Of a stretch of DNA of 43,597 nucleotides, positions 22,659 through 30,347 are shown one piece after another. A model generated the notes under the pieces. It worked only from the letters and a program-made list of their open reading frames with translations. It was not told where the DNA came from and ran no database searches. The stretch's first letter is position 1, and each line of letters begins with the position of its first letter. The stretch is from IMG/VR virus record IMGVR_UViG_3300017734_000018, positions 1 to 43,597 of that record, one strand, 5' to 3'. The stretch is from a virus. Both the position numbers and the translations under genes were made by a program.

Positions 22659-22735
22659 CCACCCTTAGCTCAACTGGATAGAGCAACTGCCTTCTAAGCA
22701 GTAGGTTGCAGGTTCGAGTCCTGCAGGGTGGGCCA
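22659..22735 (+). tRNA. tRNA-Arg (anticodon TCT)
   Basis: A full cloverleaf can be folded. The acceptor stem is CCACCCT with AGGGTGG, the D-arm is GCTC/GAGC, the anticodon stem is ACTGC/GCAGT around loop CTTCTAA (TCT at 22693-22695), and the T-arm is GCAGG/CCTGC with TTCGAGT. The discriminator is G and CCA is encoded. It reads AGA Arg codons, which phages with AT-leaning genes use more than many alphaproteobacterial hosts. It sits between coding blocks on the plus strand and is probably co-transcribed with them. Confidence 0.96.
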
Positions 22736-22764
22736 AGATAACTAATTACATAAAGGAAATAATA

Positions 22765-22953
22765 ATGGGAAACATGTTTAGCATTATGCCTAAGGAAGAC
22801 ATAGGTGCAAGAAGTTCTACTACAATAAAAGGTAGTAAGGTTTCTTTTACTATGATAACTGGCAGGGAAGTTACCAAAGCTTACATACCTGTGAAGAAGA
22901 CTTCACTAAGGACAACCCCAAAGAAACCAAAAGCATTGAGAGGTAGACCCTGA
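22765..22953 (+). CDS. Small basic hypothetical protein
   Basis: This is a 62-residue protein rich in Lys, Thr and Arg, with AAAGGA upstream and a TGATG overlap with thyX. It ends KKPKALRGRP, a basic tail that could bind nucleic acid. The family is unknown. Confidence 0.6.
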   Translation: MGNMFSIMPKEDIGARSSTTIKGSKVSFTMITGREVTKAYIPVKKTSLRTTPKKPKALRGRP

Positions 22954-23612
22954 TGGGAATTGAAGTAACATATGTAGATCACATGGGTACAGACTTAACT
23001 GTAGCCAATGCAGCACGAGTAAGCTTTGGCAAGAAGAGTGAGATGGATAGCAGTGATCCTTGGGGTCCACCTTTCCTGAAGGTTAAGGACGCTAAGCTGA
23101 TACGCTACCTTGCTGAGCACAAGCACATCAGCCCATTCGGTCATTGTTTTGCAAGCTTCCACATCAAGGCACCGTTGTTTGTAGCTAGACAGCTAGTCAA
23201 GCATAAGTTCCTACGTTGGAATGAAGTATCAAGACGATACGTAGACAATGAGCCTGAGTTTTACAACCCTGCGGAGTGGCGTGGGCGTAGTGATGATAAG
23301 AAGCAAGGCAGTGAAGGCGTTGTACTAGGTCTGGACATAGGTGATATAAACACGATGTGTAAAGAAACTTATAACAGGTTGCTATCTAAAGGTGTATGCC
23401 CAGAGCAAGCACGTATGGTACTGCCACAGTCTATGATGACTGAGTGGTACTGGTCAGGCAGCCTGGATGCATTTGCTGACATGTGTAAGCTACGGTACGC
23501 TGATGATACACAGGCTGAGACACGAGAGGTAGCAGAGTATATAGCAGGTGAGATGTATGAGTTGTTTCCTGTATCTTGGGAAGCATTGGTGGAGATCGAG
23601 CATGAGAGGTAA
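22953..23612 (+). CDS. thyX: FAD-dependent thymidylate synthase ThyX
   Basis: This 219-residue protein makes dTMP from dUMP using NADPH, FAD and methylene-tetrahydrofolate. The ThyX signature RHRx7S appears as KHKFLRWNEVS (residues 83-93), followed by RRY, with both Arg positions of RHR changed to Lys. The N-terminal DHMG...ANAARVSF and the central HISPFGHCFASFHIKAP also fit the family. It supplies dTMP for phage replication together with the ribonucleotide reductase encoded downstream. Its start is coupled to the upstream gene (TGATG). Confidence 0.92.
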   Translation: MGIEVTYVDHMGTDLTVANAARVSFGKKSEMDSSDPWGPPFLKVKDAKLIRYLAEHKHISPFGHCFASFHIKAPLFVARQLVKHKFLRWNEVSRRYVDNEPEFYNPAEWRGRSDDKKQGSEGVVLGLDIGDINTMCKETYNRLLSKGVCPEQARMVLPQSMMTEWYWSGSLDAFADMCKLRYADDTQAETREVAEYIAGEMYELFPVSWEALVEIEHER

Positions 23613-23757
23613 TATTAACGGTGCAATCAAGGCATCAGCTATAGTAGCTTTACTTATAGCTGCACCACCAGTTCTGATAGCTATGACGTATGACGAGTAC
23701 CCTAAGTACTGCAAGCTATCAATCTTGCTACCATGTATAGGAGTGAGTGATGAGTGA
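23602..23757 (+). CDS. Small membrane or exported peptide
   Basis: This 51-residue frame from ATG 23602 overlaps the thyX 3' end. It has a basic start (MRGNINGAIKAS) and a hydrophobic span (AIVALLIAAPPVLIAM), followed by DEYPKYCKLSILLPCIGVSDE with two Cys. It could be a membrane peptide or exported peptide. The family is unknown. Confidence 0.55.
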   Translation: MRGNINGAIKASAIVALLIAAPPVLIAMTYDEYPKYCKLSILLPCIGVSDE

Positions 23758-23965
23758 AATAAAAGTAACTGATATAGAAGAACACGAGGATGGCAGTGCT
23801 ACACTACAAGTAGAGTGTGACCCTGAAACATTCATGGCTATCTTTGACGTTGGCTTTGTAACTCTAGTAAAGAGAGGTCTAGAGGATGAGAAGTGGCAGA
23901 CCTGTGTAAGCTGTGGTGGCCCAGCGCAGAATGATATGTGTGGGTTTTGTTTAGAGGAAGAGTAG
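23750..23965 (+). CDS. Small protein with C-terminal zinc ribbon
   Basis: This is a 71-residue protein from ATG 23750 with TAGGAG 6 nt upstream (an adjacent GTG at 23747 is possible). The N-terminal region is beta-rich (SEIKVTDIEEHEDGSATLQV), and the C-terminus has CVSCGGPAQNDMCGFC, two CxxC pairs that probably bind zinc. The function is unknown. Confidence 0.65.
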   Translation: MSEIKVTDIEEHEDGSATLQVECDPETFMAIFDVGFVTLVKRGLEDEKWQTCVSCGGPAQNDMCGFCLEEE

Positions 23966-23967
23966 CA

Positions 23968-24129
23968 ATGGCTGAGGATAAAGATGGAAACCTTAATAGT
24001 ATTTCTGAGTATACTTCTCTTTCTATAAGGGAGGATAGGATCAAACACTCTAGAAGAATAAGAGAGATGGATGATGTAGAAAGGCAAAGGGCTAAGGAAC
24101 GAGAGGAGATGAATAGATGTTCACAGTAG
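23968..24129 (+). CDS. Hypothetical charged protein
   Basis: This 53-residue, Arg/Glu-rich helical protein (MAEDKDGNLNSISEYTSLS...) has a GGAAG site upstream of ATG 23968. It overlaps the next gene by 13 nt. It is probably a short coiled coil. No family is recognised. Confidence 0.55.
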   Translation: MAEDKDGNLNSISEYTSLSIREDRIKHSRRIREMDDVERQRAKEREEMNRCSQ

Positions 24130-24350
24130 AGTTTGAATCGGACGCTTCTATCATCCGCAGCCTAGACGAAACTGGTCAGGTAAATGATGTTGAAATGATA
24201 GTAGCTGATGATGGTGCTGTCTTCATTAGACAATGGGATGAGCACTTAGAAAAGTATGAGATGCTTGTCATGACTTACCAACAATTACTTGACATAGTTC
24301 TTTCTTTGAAGCAGACAGAAGGTATGTTTCAAACGATAATGAAAGGATAA
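24117..24350 (+). CDS. Hypothetical protein
   Basis: This is a 77-residue acidic protein (MFTVEFESDASIIRSLDE...) with GAGGAG upstream. It has alternating strands and a C-terminal helix (YQQLLDIVLSLKQTEGMF). Its neighbours are replication genes. The function is unknown. Confidence 0.65.
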   Translation: MFTVEFESDASIIRSLDETGQVNDVEMIVADDGAVFIRQWDEHLEKYEMLVMTYQQLLDIVLSLKQTEGMFQTIMKG

Positions 24351-24354
24351 GATA

Positions 24355-24537
24355 ATGGACAGAGACACAATACACACCATACCTATCACCCAGTTCATGA
24401 GAGATAACAACCTGTCATCTGAGGATGTTATGCTGATTCTTAAACGTCACGTAAACGATCTTCAATTCGAAAAAGAAATCAGTGAACTCTACAAAGAGGA
24501 CAACTGGGATGACTGGTCAGAGGGAGATATACTATGA
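24355..24537 (+). CDS. Hypothetical protein upstream of primase
   Basis: This is a 60-residue acidic protein whose stop overlaps the primase-helicase ATG as ATGA (24534-24537), so the two are translationally coupled. The sequence ITQFMRDNNLSSEDVMLIL resembles a short helical domain, and the C-terminus is acidic (NWDDWSEGDIL). No family is recognised. Confidence 0.65.
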   Translation: MDRDTIHTIPITQFMRDNNLSSEDVMLILKRHVNDLQFEKEISELYKEDNWDDWSEGDIL

Positions 24538-26156
24538 GCGCAGCCGAAGATAAAAAGTTCGACATCGAGCGAGTAGCTTGTCCCTATCAGGACTGTGGTA
24601 GTTCAGATGGTTTCTACTACAACACGATAACCAAGTCAGGGTTCTGCCATGTGTGCGAAAGTAAGACAGGTAAACCAGGCAAGTATCCACGGCCTAACTT
24701 CAGGAATGAGATATCGGACTGGGCAGAAGAAACATACCCAGTAAACACAATGAAACCACCCGTGCATACAAGACAGATTGCGTCAGCAACCTTCAAGGAT
24801 ATCCGTGGGATAGACTCTGACGTATGTAAACTCTTTGGTATTCAACTACAGATGGATGCTGAGGGTGATGCTGTACGTTATGCATTCAAGTATCCATCCA
24901 ATGTAAAGTACAGAGGCTTTGAAGAGAAGAAGTTTTGGACTGAAGAGAAGGGTGCCTTGCAGGATTTGTTCGGTCCAGACTTTAATGCTGGCTCAAGTAA
25001 GCGGATCTACCTTACTGAAGGTGAGTTTGATGCTGCATCTCTCTATCAAGCCTTAGGTAAAAGCTTCCCTGTAAAATCTCTACCTTCAGCATCTCTGTCT
25101 GATAAGTTCATCAAGAGAAACTTTGACTACCTTAATTCATTCCAAGAGATAGTCTACGCAGGTGAACAGGACGAGGCTGGTAAGGGTGCAGCCACACGCT
25201 TATACGAATTATTCCCTGAGAAATTCTACTATGTTCCTTTGACTAAACACAAAGACGCTAACGACTTTATTCAGGCGGGTGATCAAGATGACTTAAAGTG
25301 GGCCGCTGTTAAGCCTCAACGCTTTGCACCAGATAACTTCTTTGTTGGAGACATCGAGGTAGAAAAGGCAATCAAGACAGAGAATCCTTATGAGTATGTG
25401 CCGACTGGTCATACTGCCCTAGACGATAAGATTAGGGGGCTAGTGAAGGGTGGTCTAACTTTCATTAAAGCTTTACGTGGTCAAGGTAAGACAGAACTGA
25501 TCAGGTACTTTGAGGTTGGTCTTCTTAAGTCAGACGCTAAGATAGCTTTACTACACATGGAAGAGATGAAGTCTACAACCTACCGTGCTATGGCAACTTA
25601 TGAACTAGGCTGTAATGTTCGTACCAAAGAAGATGCTGCAGAGAATGGGTGTGATGAGGACACTGTAATACTCGCCGCTAAGATGGCAGCACAGGATGAC
25701 AAAACAATTATCTTTGAGATGCAAGCACACGATGATCCAATGAAACTTCTGGACTATGTACGTCTAGCTGCGACAGTATACGGTGCGAGTTATATCTTTA
25801 TTGATCACGTTCAGAGATTAGCTTACCTGTCTAATGCAGGGGTTGAGGGTGCCACCAGTACTTTGACTACCCTTGGGGCACGTATGGCACAGCTTGCCAA
25901 GGAACTAAACATAGGTGTTATCTTTATATCCCAAGTGAATGACGATGGTCGTACTAAGTACGCTGCTTCACTAGAGGAAGAGGCTATCGTTTGTATTAAA
26001 CTTAATCGTGATACTGAAGCAGAAGAAGAATCGGAAAGGAACACAACTTACTTTATCGTTGACAAGAATAGACCCTTCGCTAAGTTAGGTAACGCTGGCT
26101 CAGTCTACTATGATCCAGAGACAACAATCCTAGAAGAGGTTTCATTTAAGGTATGA
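24534..26156 (+). CDS. T7 gp4-like primase-helicase
   Basis: The 540-residue bifunctional protein unwinds the fork and primes the lagging strand. The N-terminal zinc finger has Cys16, Cys21, Cys38 and Cys41. The Toprim region includes RIYLTEGEFDAASLYQAL and AGEQDEAGKGAA. The SF4 (DnaB-type) helicase has Walker A ALRGQGKT with Lys319, then ALLHMEEMK and YIFIDHVQRLA as Walker B and following motif. It overlaps the polymerase gene by 4 nt (ATGA), and the two probably act together at the fork as in T7. Confidence 0.95.
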   Translation: MSAAEDKKFDIERVACPYQDCGSSDGFYYNTITKSGFCHVCESKTGKPGKYPRPNFRNEISDWAEETYPVNTMKPPVHTRQIASATFKDIRGIDSDVCKLFGIQLQMDAEGDAVRYAFKYPSNVKYRGFEEKKFWTEEKGALQDLFGPDFNAGSSKRIYLTEGEFDAASLYQALGKSFPVKSLPSASLSDKFIKRNFDYLNSFQEIVYAGEQDEAGKGAATRLYELFPEKFYYVPLTKHKDANDFIQAGDQDDLKWAAVKPQRFAPDNFFVGDIEVEKAIKTENPYEYVPTGHTALDDKIRGLVKGGLTFIKALRGQGKTELIRYFEVGLLKSDAKIALLHMEEMKSTTYRAMATYELGCNVRTKEDAAENGCDEDTVILAAKMAAQDDKTIIFEMQAHDDPMKLLDYVRLAATVYGASYIFIDHVQRLAYLSNAGVEGATSTLTTLGARMAQLAKELNIGVIFISQVNDDGRTKYAASLEEEAIVCIKLNRDTEAEEESERNTTYFIVDKNRPFAKLGNAGSVYYDPETTILEEVSFKV

Positions 26157-28114
26157 AGATAGCGGTCAGTGACATTGAGACAAACACTCTTGTTGGTAGT
26201 GACAAGCTGTGGCTTTGTGGTGGAAAGGACTTGAAGACAGGTGAAGTCTACAAGTTTGAGAAGTGCCATGAAGATCCCGTAGCTAAAGCTGCAGCCATAG
26301 AGTGGTACAAGTCCCTTGACTATATTGTTGGACATAACTTCGTACAGTTTGATGGGCCTGAACTTAATCGTTTACTTGAACCTAAGTTGATTGATCCAAA
26401 GAAGATTATAGACACCTTGCTTGTATCTCGAATGATTAACTATGACATCCCAATACCTAAAGGTGCTAAGTTTCCACACAGTCTACAGGCTTGGGGTATT
26501 CGGTTGGGTGTATACAAAGGTGACTTCCACGACTTTGCTAACTTCTCTGACGAGATGGTTGAGTACTGGCTTGGAGACTTAGATACAACTGAGGCACTCC
26601 ACGATCACTTCTCTAAGTACATCTATGATCCTGACTGGCGTAAATCTATGAGGGCAGAGCACGACCTACAAGTTGAGTTGGTTCGTACCAAGTACTACGG
26701 GTTTTCATTTGATTCTAACAAAGCTCAGTTCTTACTGAATGCTGTTCAGGTTCAGATGAAACAGCTTGAGGAACAGTTTCAAATAGACTTTCCACCTAAG
26801 CTTACTCTTGTAAACACAATCAAGTATCGCCTTAAACAAGACGGTGAGGAGATGGCTTCAGTTAAGAAAGCAAAGGAACGCTATGCTCTTACCCAGAAGG
26901 ATGGGGATGACTTGCTATGCTTAGATTGGATAGACTTTAAACCTGGATCTCCAAAGGATCGTATTGATGCCCTGTGGGATGCTGGTTGGAAACCCGTAGA
27001 TAAGACTAAGACATTCCAAAAGTTTGATAGGTTATCTGTCGGTGACCCTTACGGTACATCCATTAAGTCTATGAGTAAGGAGTTCTATTCTGAAAAGAAA
27101 AATCATCTTCAACACTACGGCTGGACAGTCTCTGAGGACAACCTCTCTACACTGCCTGACGATGCACCTGAGGGGGCAAAGGCACTAGCTAAATGGTTGA
27201 CCCTAGAAGGACGTAGAAGCTCACTGGTGGAGTGGATAAATCAGGTTGGATCTGATGAAAGAATACATGGTACTATAAATAATATAGGGGCTTGGACTGG
27301 TAGGTGTGCACACAAGGCACCTAACACAGCTAACATACCGTCAGCTTTCCACGGTGAACCTAAGACAGCGGTCGAGGAAGTAAAGAAACAGTATGACTCA
27401 CACCTCAGAGCCTGTTGGACTGTACCCAGTGGTTCTTTCTTAGTTGGTACAGACGCTGATGGTATTCAGCTGCGGGTACTAGCAGACTATTTATGGAGAT
27501 ACTTTGATGCTGATCAGTATGCACAAGCTATTATGGAAGGTAAGAAGGAGAACGAAACAGACATTCATAACGTTAACAAACGTGCACTGGGACTTAACCA
27601 TGCTACACGGGATATGGCTAAGACTTTTATCTATGCTTGGCTACTAGGTGCGGGTGTTGCTAAGACTGCCCAGATCCTAAGGGTCAATCAACGACAAGCC
27701 ACAGAAGCTAGAGACAACTTTGTTAAGTCTATTGATGGTCTAGCTCAACTGAAGAATAAACTAATACCAACTGTGGGTGACCAAGGATACTTTACTGGGT
27801 ACGATGGGCGTAAGGTTATTGTTCCATCAACACACAAGGCCTTGGCTGGTATGCTGCAGTCAGCTGAGAGTATACTGATGAAGCATACACTACTGCGCTG
27901 GACATCAGAAGCTAGGAAGTTAGGCATTAACTTTAAGCTTGTTGGTTTTATTCATGACGAGTATCAAACAGAGGTGATAGGAACGAGAGAAGAAGCAGAA
28001 GAACTAGGAAAGATTCAAGCAGACTGTATGCTTGAAGTAGGAAAAGAACTAGGGTTTAAGATACCTACCCCAGGTTCTTACGATGTAGGTAATAATTGGC
28101 TTGACACCCATTAA
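26153..28114 (+). CDS. Family A DNA polymerase with 3'-5' exonuclease
   Basis: This 653-residue T7 gp5-like replicase has Exo I VSDIET (Asp7, Glu9), Exo II IVGHNFVQFD (59-67) and an Exo III-like YWLGDLDTT. Polymerase motif A is TDADGIQLR (Asp434), motif B RDMAKTFIYAWLLGAG (Arg486, Lys490, Tyr494) and motif C HDE (601-603). Tyr494 aligns with E. coli PolI 762, as in T7. Two residues differ from the usual pattern: the steric-gate Glu (PolI 710) is Gln439, and its partner Tyr (PolI 766) is Leu498. The gene is coupled to the primase-helicase. Confidence 0.96.
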   Translation: MKIAVSDIETNTLVGSDKLWLCGGKDLKTGEVYKFEKCHEDPVAKAAAIEWYKSLDYIVGHNFVQFDGPELNRLLEPKLIDPKKIIDTLLVSRMINYDIPIPKGAKFPHSLQAWGIRLGVYKGDFHDFANFSDEMVEYWLGDLDTTEALHDHFSKYIYDPDWRKSMRAEHDLQVELVRTKYYGFSFDSNKAQFLLNAVQVQMKQLEEQFQIDFPPKLTLVNTIKYRLKQDGEEMASVKKAKERYALTQKDGDDLLCLDWIDFKPGSPKDRIDALWDAGWKPVDKTKTFQKFDRLSVGDPYGTSIKSMSKEFYSEKKNHLQHYGWTVSEDNLSTLPDDAPEGAKALAKWLTLEGRRSSLVEWINQVGSDERIHGTINNIGAWTGRCAHKAPNTANIPSAFHGEPKTAVEEVKKQYDSHLRACWTVPSGSFLVGTDADGIQLRVLADYLWRYFDADQYAQAIMEGKKENETDIHNVNKRALGLNHATRDMAKTFIYAWLLGAGVAKTAQILRVNQRQATEARDNFVKSIDGLAQLKNKLIPTVGDQGYFTGYDGRKVIVPSTHKALAGMLQSAESILMKHTLLRWTSEARKLGINFKLVGFIHDEYQTEVIGTREEAEELGKIQADCMLEVGKELGFKIPTPGSYDVGNNWLDTH

Positions 28115-28162
28115 AACCTTATGATAAGAAACGAATCAGTTAACAAACCTTAAGAGGATAAC

Positions 28163-28723
28163 ATGACTAAAGAATCAAAAACTCAAATCGTAGAGATCTT
28201 CGGCACTCTAGAGTGGGCAAAAGTATTTGAACACAATCGGGATCGTGCTGCGTGGAATGAAGAGAAAGAGGGTGAGTATAAAGTCACTATCATTATGGAT
28301 GATGACAATGCTAAGAAGCTAAAAGACTCTGGCTGCGCCAAGGCAATGCATGAGGTTGAGGGTGGTACTAAGGTAACCCTTGCTCGCCCACATAAAGGAA
28401 AGTTTGAATGGCAAGGTGGTGCACCCGCTGTTGCAAATGTTAAAGGACAACCTTGGGACTTTGAGATGGACGGTTACATCGGTAATGGTTCCACTGGTCT
28501 TGTTCGTGTAGCGGTTTACCCCGCTGGTAATTCTGGGCGTACTGGCTCACGCCTAGAGTCTGTACAAGTTGTAGATCACATCGAGTTTGAATCAGAGGGT
28601 GGTGGTTCAGCTAGTGGTTTCAAAGACTTGTCCAGCTTCTCCTCAAAAGAAGCCAAACCTGAAGCTAAGCCTAAGAAGGCAGCGCCTAGTAAAGCTGTTG
28701 AGGATGATGCTATCCCCTTCTAG
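28163..28723 (+). CDS. T7 gp2.5-like single-stranded DNA-binding protein
   Basis: This 186-residue protein has an OB-fold-like body (VEIFGTLEWAKVFEHN, EGEYKVTIIMDDDN) and a Lys/Ala/Pro linker. Its acidic C-terminal tail ends DDAIPF, the classical feature that lets gp2.5-type SSBs contact polymerase and helicase. It would coat ssDNA during replication and recombination. It sits directly after the polymerase gene, with an AAGAGGA site before ATG 28163. Confidence 0.87.
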   Translation: MTKESKTQIVEIFGTLEWAKVFEHNRDRAAWNEEKEGEYKVTIIMDDDNAKKLKDSGCAKAMHEVEGGTKVTLARPHKGKFEWQGGAPAVANVKGQPWDFEMDGYIGNGSTGLVRVAVYPAGNSGRTGSRLESVQVVDHIEFESEGGGSASGFKDLSSFSSKEAKPEAKPKKAAPSKAVEDDAIPF

Positions 28724-28762
28724 GTTTAGTTTCTTTTCTGTTGTGTAAGTGTGTTCAAGAAA

Positions 28763-28795
28763 GCCCCTTCCCTTAGTTGGGTGGGGGCATCCAAC
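28763..28795 (+). terminator. Hairpin after SSB gene, with a competing fold
   Basis: GCCCCTTCCC (28763-28772) pairs with GGGTGGGGGC (28779-28788) around a 6-nt loop, with one G-U pair and one mismatch. No T-run follows, so it is not a typical intrinsic terminator. GTTGG (28776-28780) can instead pair with CCAAC (28791-28795), which would break the first stem. The fold ends 14 nt before the next ATG, so it may adjust expression of the exonuclease gene. Confidence 0.5.
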
Positions 28796-28809
28796 CCAAA
28801 GAGGAAACA

Positions 28810-29694
28810 ATGAAAACAATAGACACCCTAGTCCATGACATCGAGCAAACCATCCTTGGTAATAAAGGTTGGGACAAAGCTCTTGGTGATTTCATGGCTA
28901 CCAATATTTCCCGTATGGCAGAGCAACGATTCTCTAAACCACAGGAACCAAGGGGGTATCTATCATTGTCTGCCCTTGGTACTCAGTGTGAGAGAAAGCT
29001 CTGGTATAAAATCAATAAGACTTCTGAGGCTGAGTCTTTACCACCATCAGCCTTACTTAAATTCTTCTATGGAGATATCATTGAAGATCTAGTTCTTACT
29101 ATAGCAGCCGTGTCAGGACACAGTGTTGTAGGTATGCAAGACCGTATGAATGTACATGGTATCAAAGGACATAGGGATGCAGTGATTGATGGTATGACTG
29201 TGGATGTTAAGTCTGCTTCACCTTATGCCTTCAAGAAGTTTAAAGAAGGTAACTTACGTGAAGACGATCCCTTTGGATATATCTCTCAGCTATCTTCCTA
29301 TGTGTACGCAGCCAAGGATGATCCCCTTGTAACTAACAAGACTGAGGGTGCATTTCTAGTTATTGATAAAGTCAACGGGCATGTCTGCTTAGATGTGTAT
29401 GACTTCTCAGAGGAAATGAAAACTAAAGAGCAGGACGTAGCTCACTTAAAGAAGATGGTTGTCAGTGAAGAACCGCCTGATCGAGCCTTTGATCCTGTAC
29501 CTCAGTCTAACAAAAATCCTAAAGGAAATCAGAAACTAAGTACTGCCTGTTCTTACTGTGACTTTAAACAAGAGTGTTACCCTGAAGCTAGAAAGTTTAT
29601 ATACAGCGACAAGCCTGTCTTTCTTACTAAGGTAGTGAAGAAGCCAATGGTTCCTGAAGACTTGGAGTTTAGTGGTGCCTTACAACAAGAATAG
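28810..29694 (+). CDS. PD-(D/E)XK exonuclease, Cas4/AddB-like
   Basis: The 294-residue protein from ATG 28810 has an AGAGGA site. It has the early motif SLSALGTQCERKLWYKIN with one Cys, then GHRDAVIDGMTVDVKSAS, which carries the PD-(D/E)XK-type Asp and D-x-K residues, then a QLSSYVYA motif. Near the C-terminus, CSYCDFKQECYPEAR supplies three Cys. One early plus three late Cys is the 4Fe-4S pattern of Cas4 and AddB nucleases. It probably fills the role of T7 gp6, making single-stranded ends and degrading host DNA. This role is inferred. Confidence 0.87.
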   Translation: MKTIDTLVHDIEQTILGNKGWDKALGDFMATNISRMAEQRFSKPQEPRGYLSLSALGTQCERKLWYKINKTSEAESLPPSALLKFFYGDIIEDLVLTIAAVSGHSVVGMQDRMNVHGIKGHRDAVIDGMTVDVKSASPYAFKKFKEGNLREDDPFGYISQLSSYVYAAKDDPLVTNKTEGAFLVIDKVNGHVCLDVYDFSEEMKTKEQDVAHLKKMVVSEEPPDRAFDPVPQSNKNPKGNQKLSTACSYCDFKQECYPEARKFIYSDKPVFLTKVVKKPMVPEDLEFSGALQQE

Positions 29695-30082
29695 ACTAAG
29701 GGGTATCCAGGCTGGTTATCGATCAGGTCTTGAAGAAGACACAGCTAAGTTCTTACGTAAACACAAAGTAAAGTTTACCTACGAGAAAGAAAAGATAACC
29801 TGGTTGGACATGAGGTATAGGACTTACACCCCTGACTTTGTACTTGGAAATGGAATCATTATAGAAACTAAAGGCCGTTTCGTATCCACTGATAGACGCA
29901 AGCATAAAGAAATTAAAGATCAACACCCAGAGTTAGACATTAGATTTGTGTTTAATAATAGTAGAGCCAAACTTTACAAGGGTGCTAAGAGTTCTTATGG
30001 TGACTGGTGTAAGAAGTATGGCTTTAAGTACGCAGACAAAGTAATACCAAAGGAATGGTTAGAGGAGACTGAAGATGAGTGA
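29672..30082 (+). CDS. T7 endonuclease I-like Holliday junction resolvase
   Basis: The 136-residue protein resolves branched DNA before packaging and can contribute to host DNA breakdown. The catalytic residues line up with T7 gp3: Glu21 in SGLEE, Asp55 in YTPDF, Glu65 and Lys67 in IIETKG. RKHKEIKDQHPELDIRFVF and SYGDWCKKYG also match that family. The start is GTG 29672 or GTG 29675, with GGAG upstream. It overlaps the exonuclease gene by 23 nt. Confidence 0.95.
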   Translation: MVPYNKNRLRGIQAGYRSGLEEDTAKFLRKHKVKFTYEKEKITWLDMRYRTYTPDFVLGNGIIIETKGRFVSTDRRKHKEIKDQHPELDIRFVFNNSRAKLYKGAKSSYGDWCKKYGFKYADKVIPKEWLEETEDE

Positions 30083-30347
30083 GATATTTAAACCAGCTGT
30101 AGAAATAATGCAGGTAATACGTGGTCCTTTCGACGATGAGTACGGTCGTATCTGGAACCTGTGTCTAGCTAGAGAATATTCTACGGGTAACCAGTTCGAG
30201 GAAGAGTACTTTTATAGCTCCATGAAAGATGCAATGGATGATGTAGAAAGGTTATACAGGACAGGCCCATTTGTTATAGATGAGATGGGAAACACTGAAC
30301 AAGATCATACTGAAAAGAAGATCAGAAAGGTTCTAGAAGATGTCTAA
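30075..30347 (+). CDS. Hypothetical protein
   Basis: This is a 90-residue acidic protein (MSEIFKPAVEIMQVIRGP...) overlapping both neighbours by 8 nt. The middle is aromatic and acidic (FEEEYFYSSMKDAMDDVERLY). It is locked between the resolvase and phosphoesterase genes. No family is recognised. Confidence 0.65.
   Translation: MSEIFKPAVEIMQVIRGPFDDEYGRIWNLCLAREYSTGNQFEEEYFYSSMKDAMDDVERLYRTGPFVIDEMGNTEQDHTEKKIRKVLEDV

Noticed and set aside
22659-22735. tRNA gene as an active attachment site
   Set aside because: There is no integrase gene or flanking direct repeat of the tRNA 3' end in the window.
28101-28125. TTGACA...TATGAT upstream of the SSB gene as a promoter
   Set aside because: The spacing is about 13 nt, too short for sigma70, and TTGACA falls in the end of the polymerase coding sequence.
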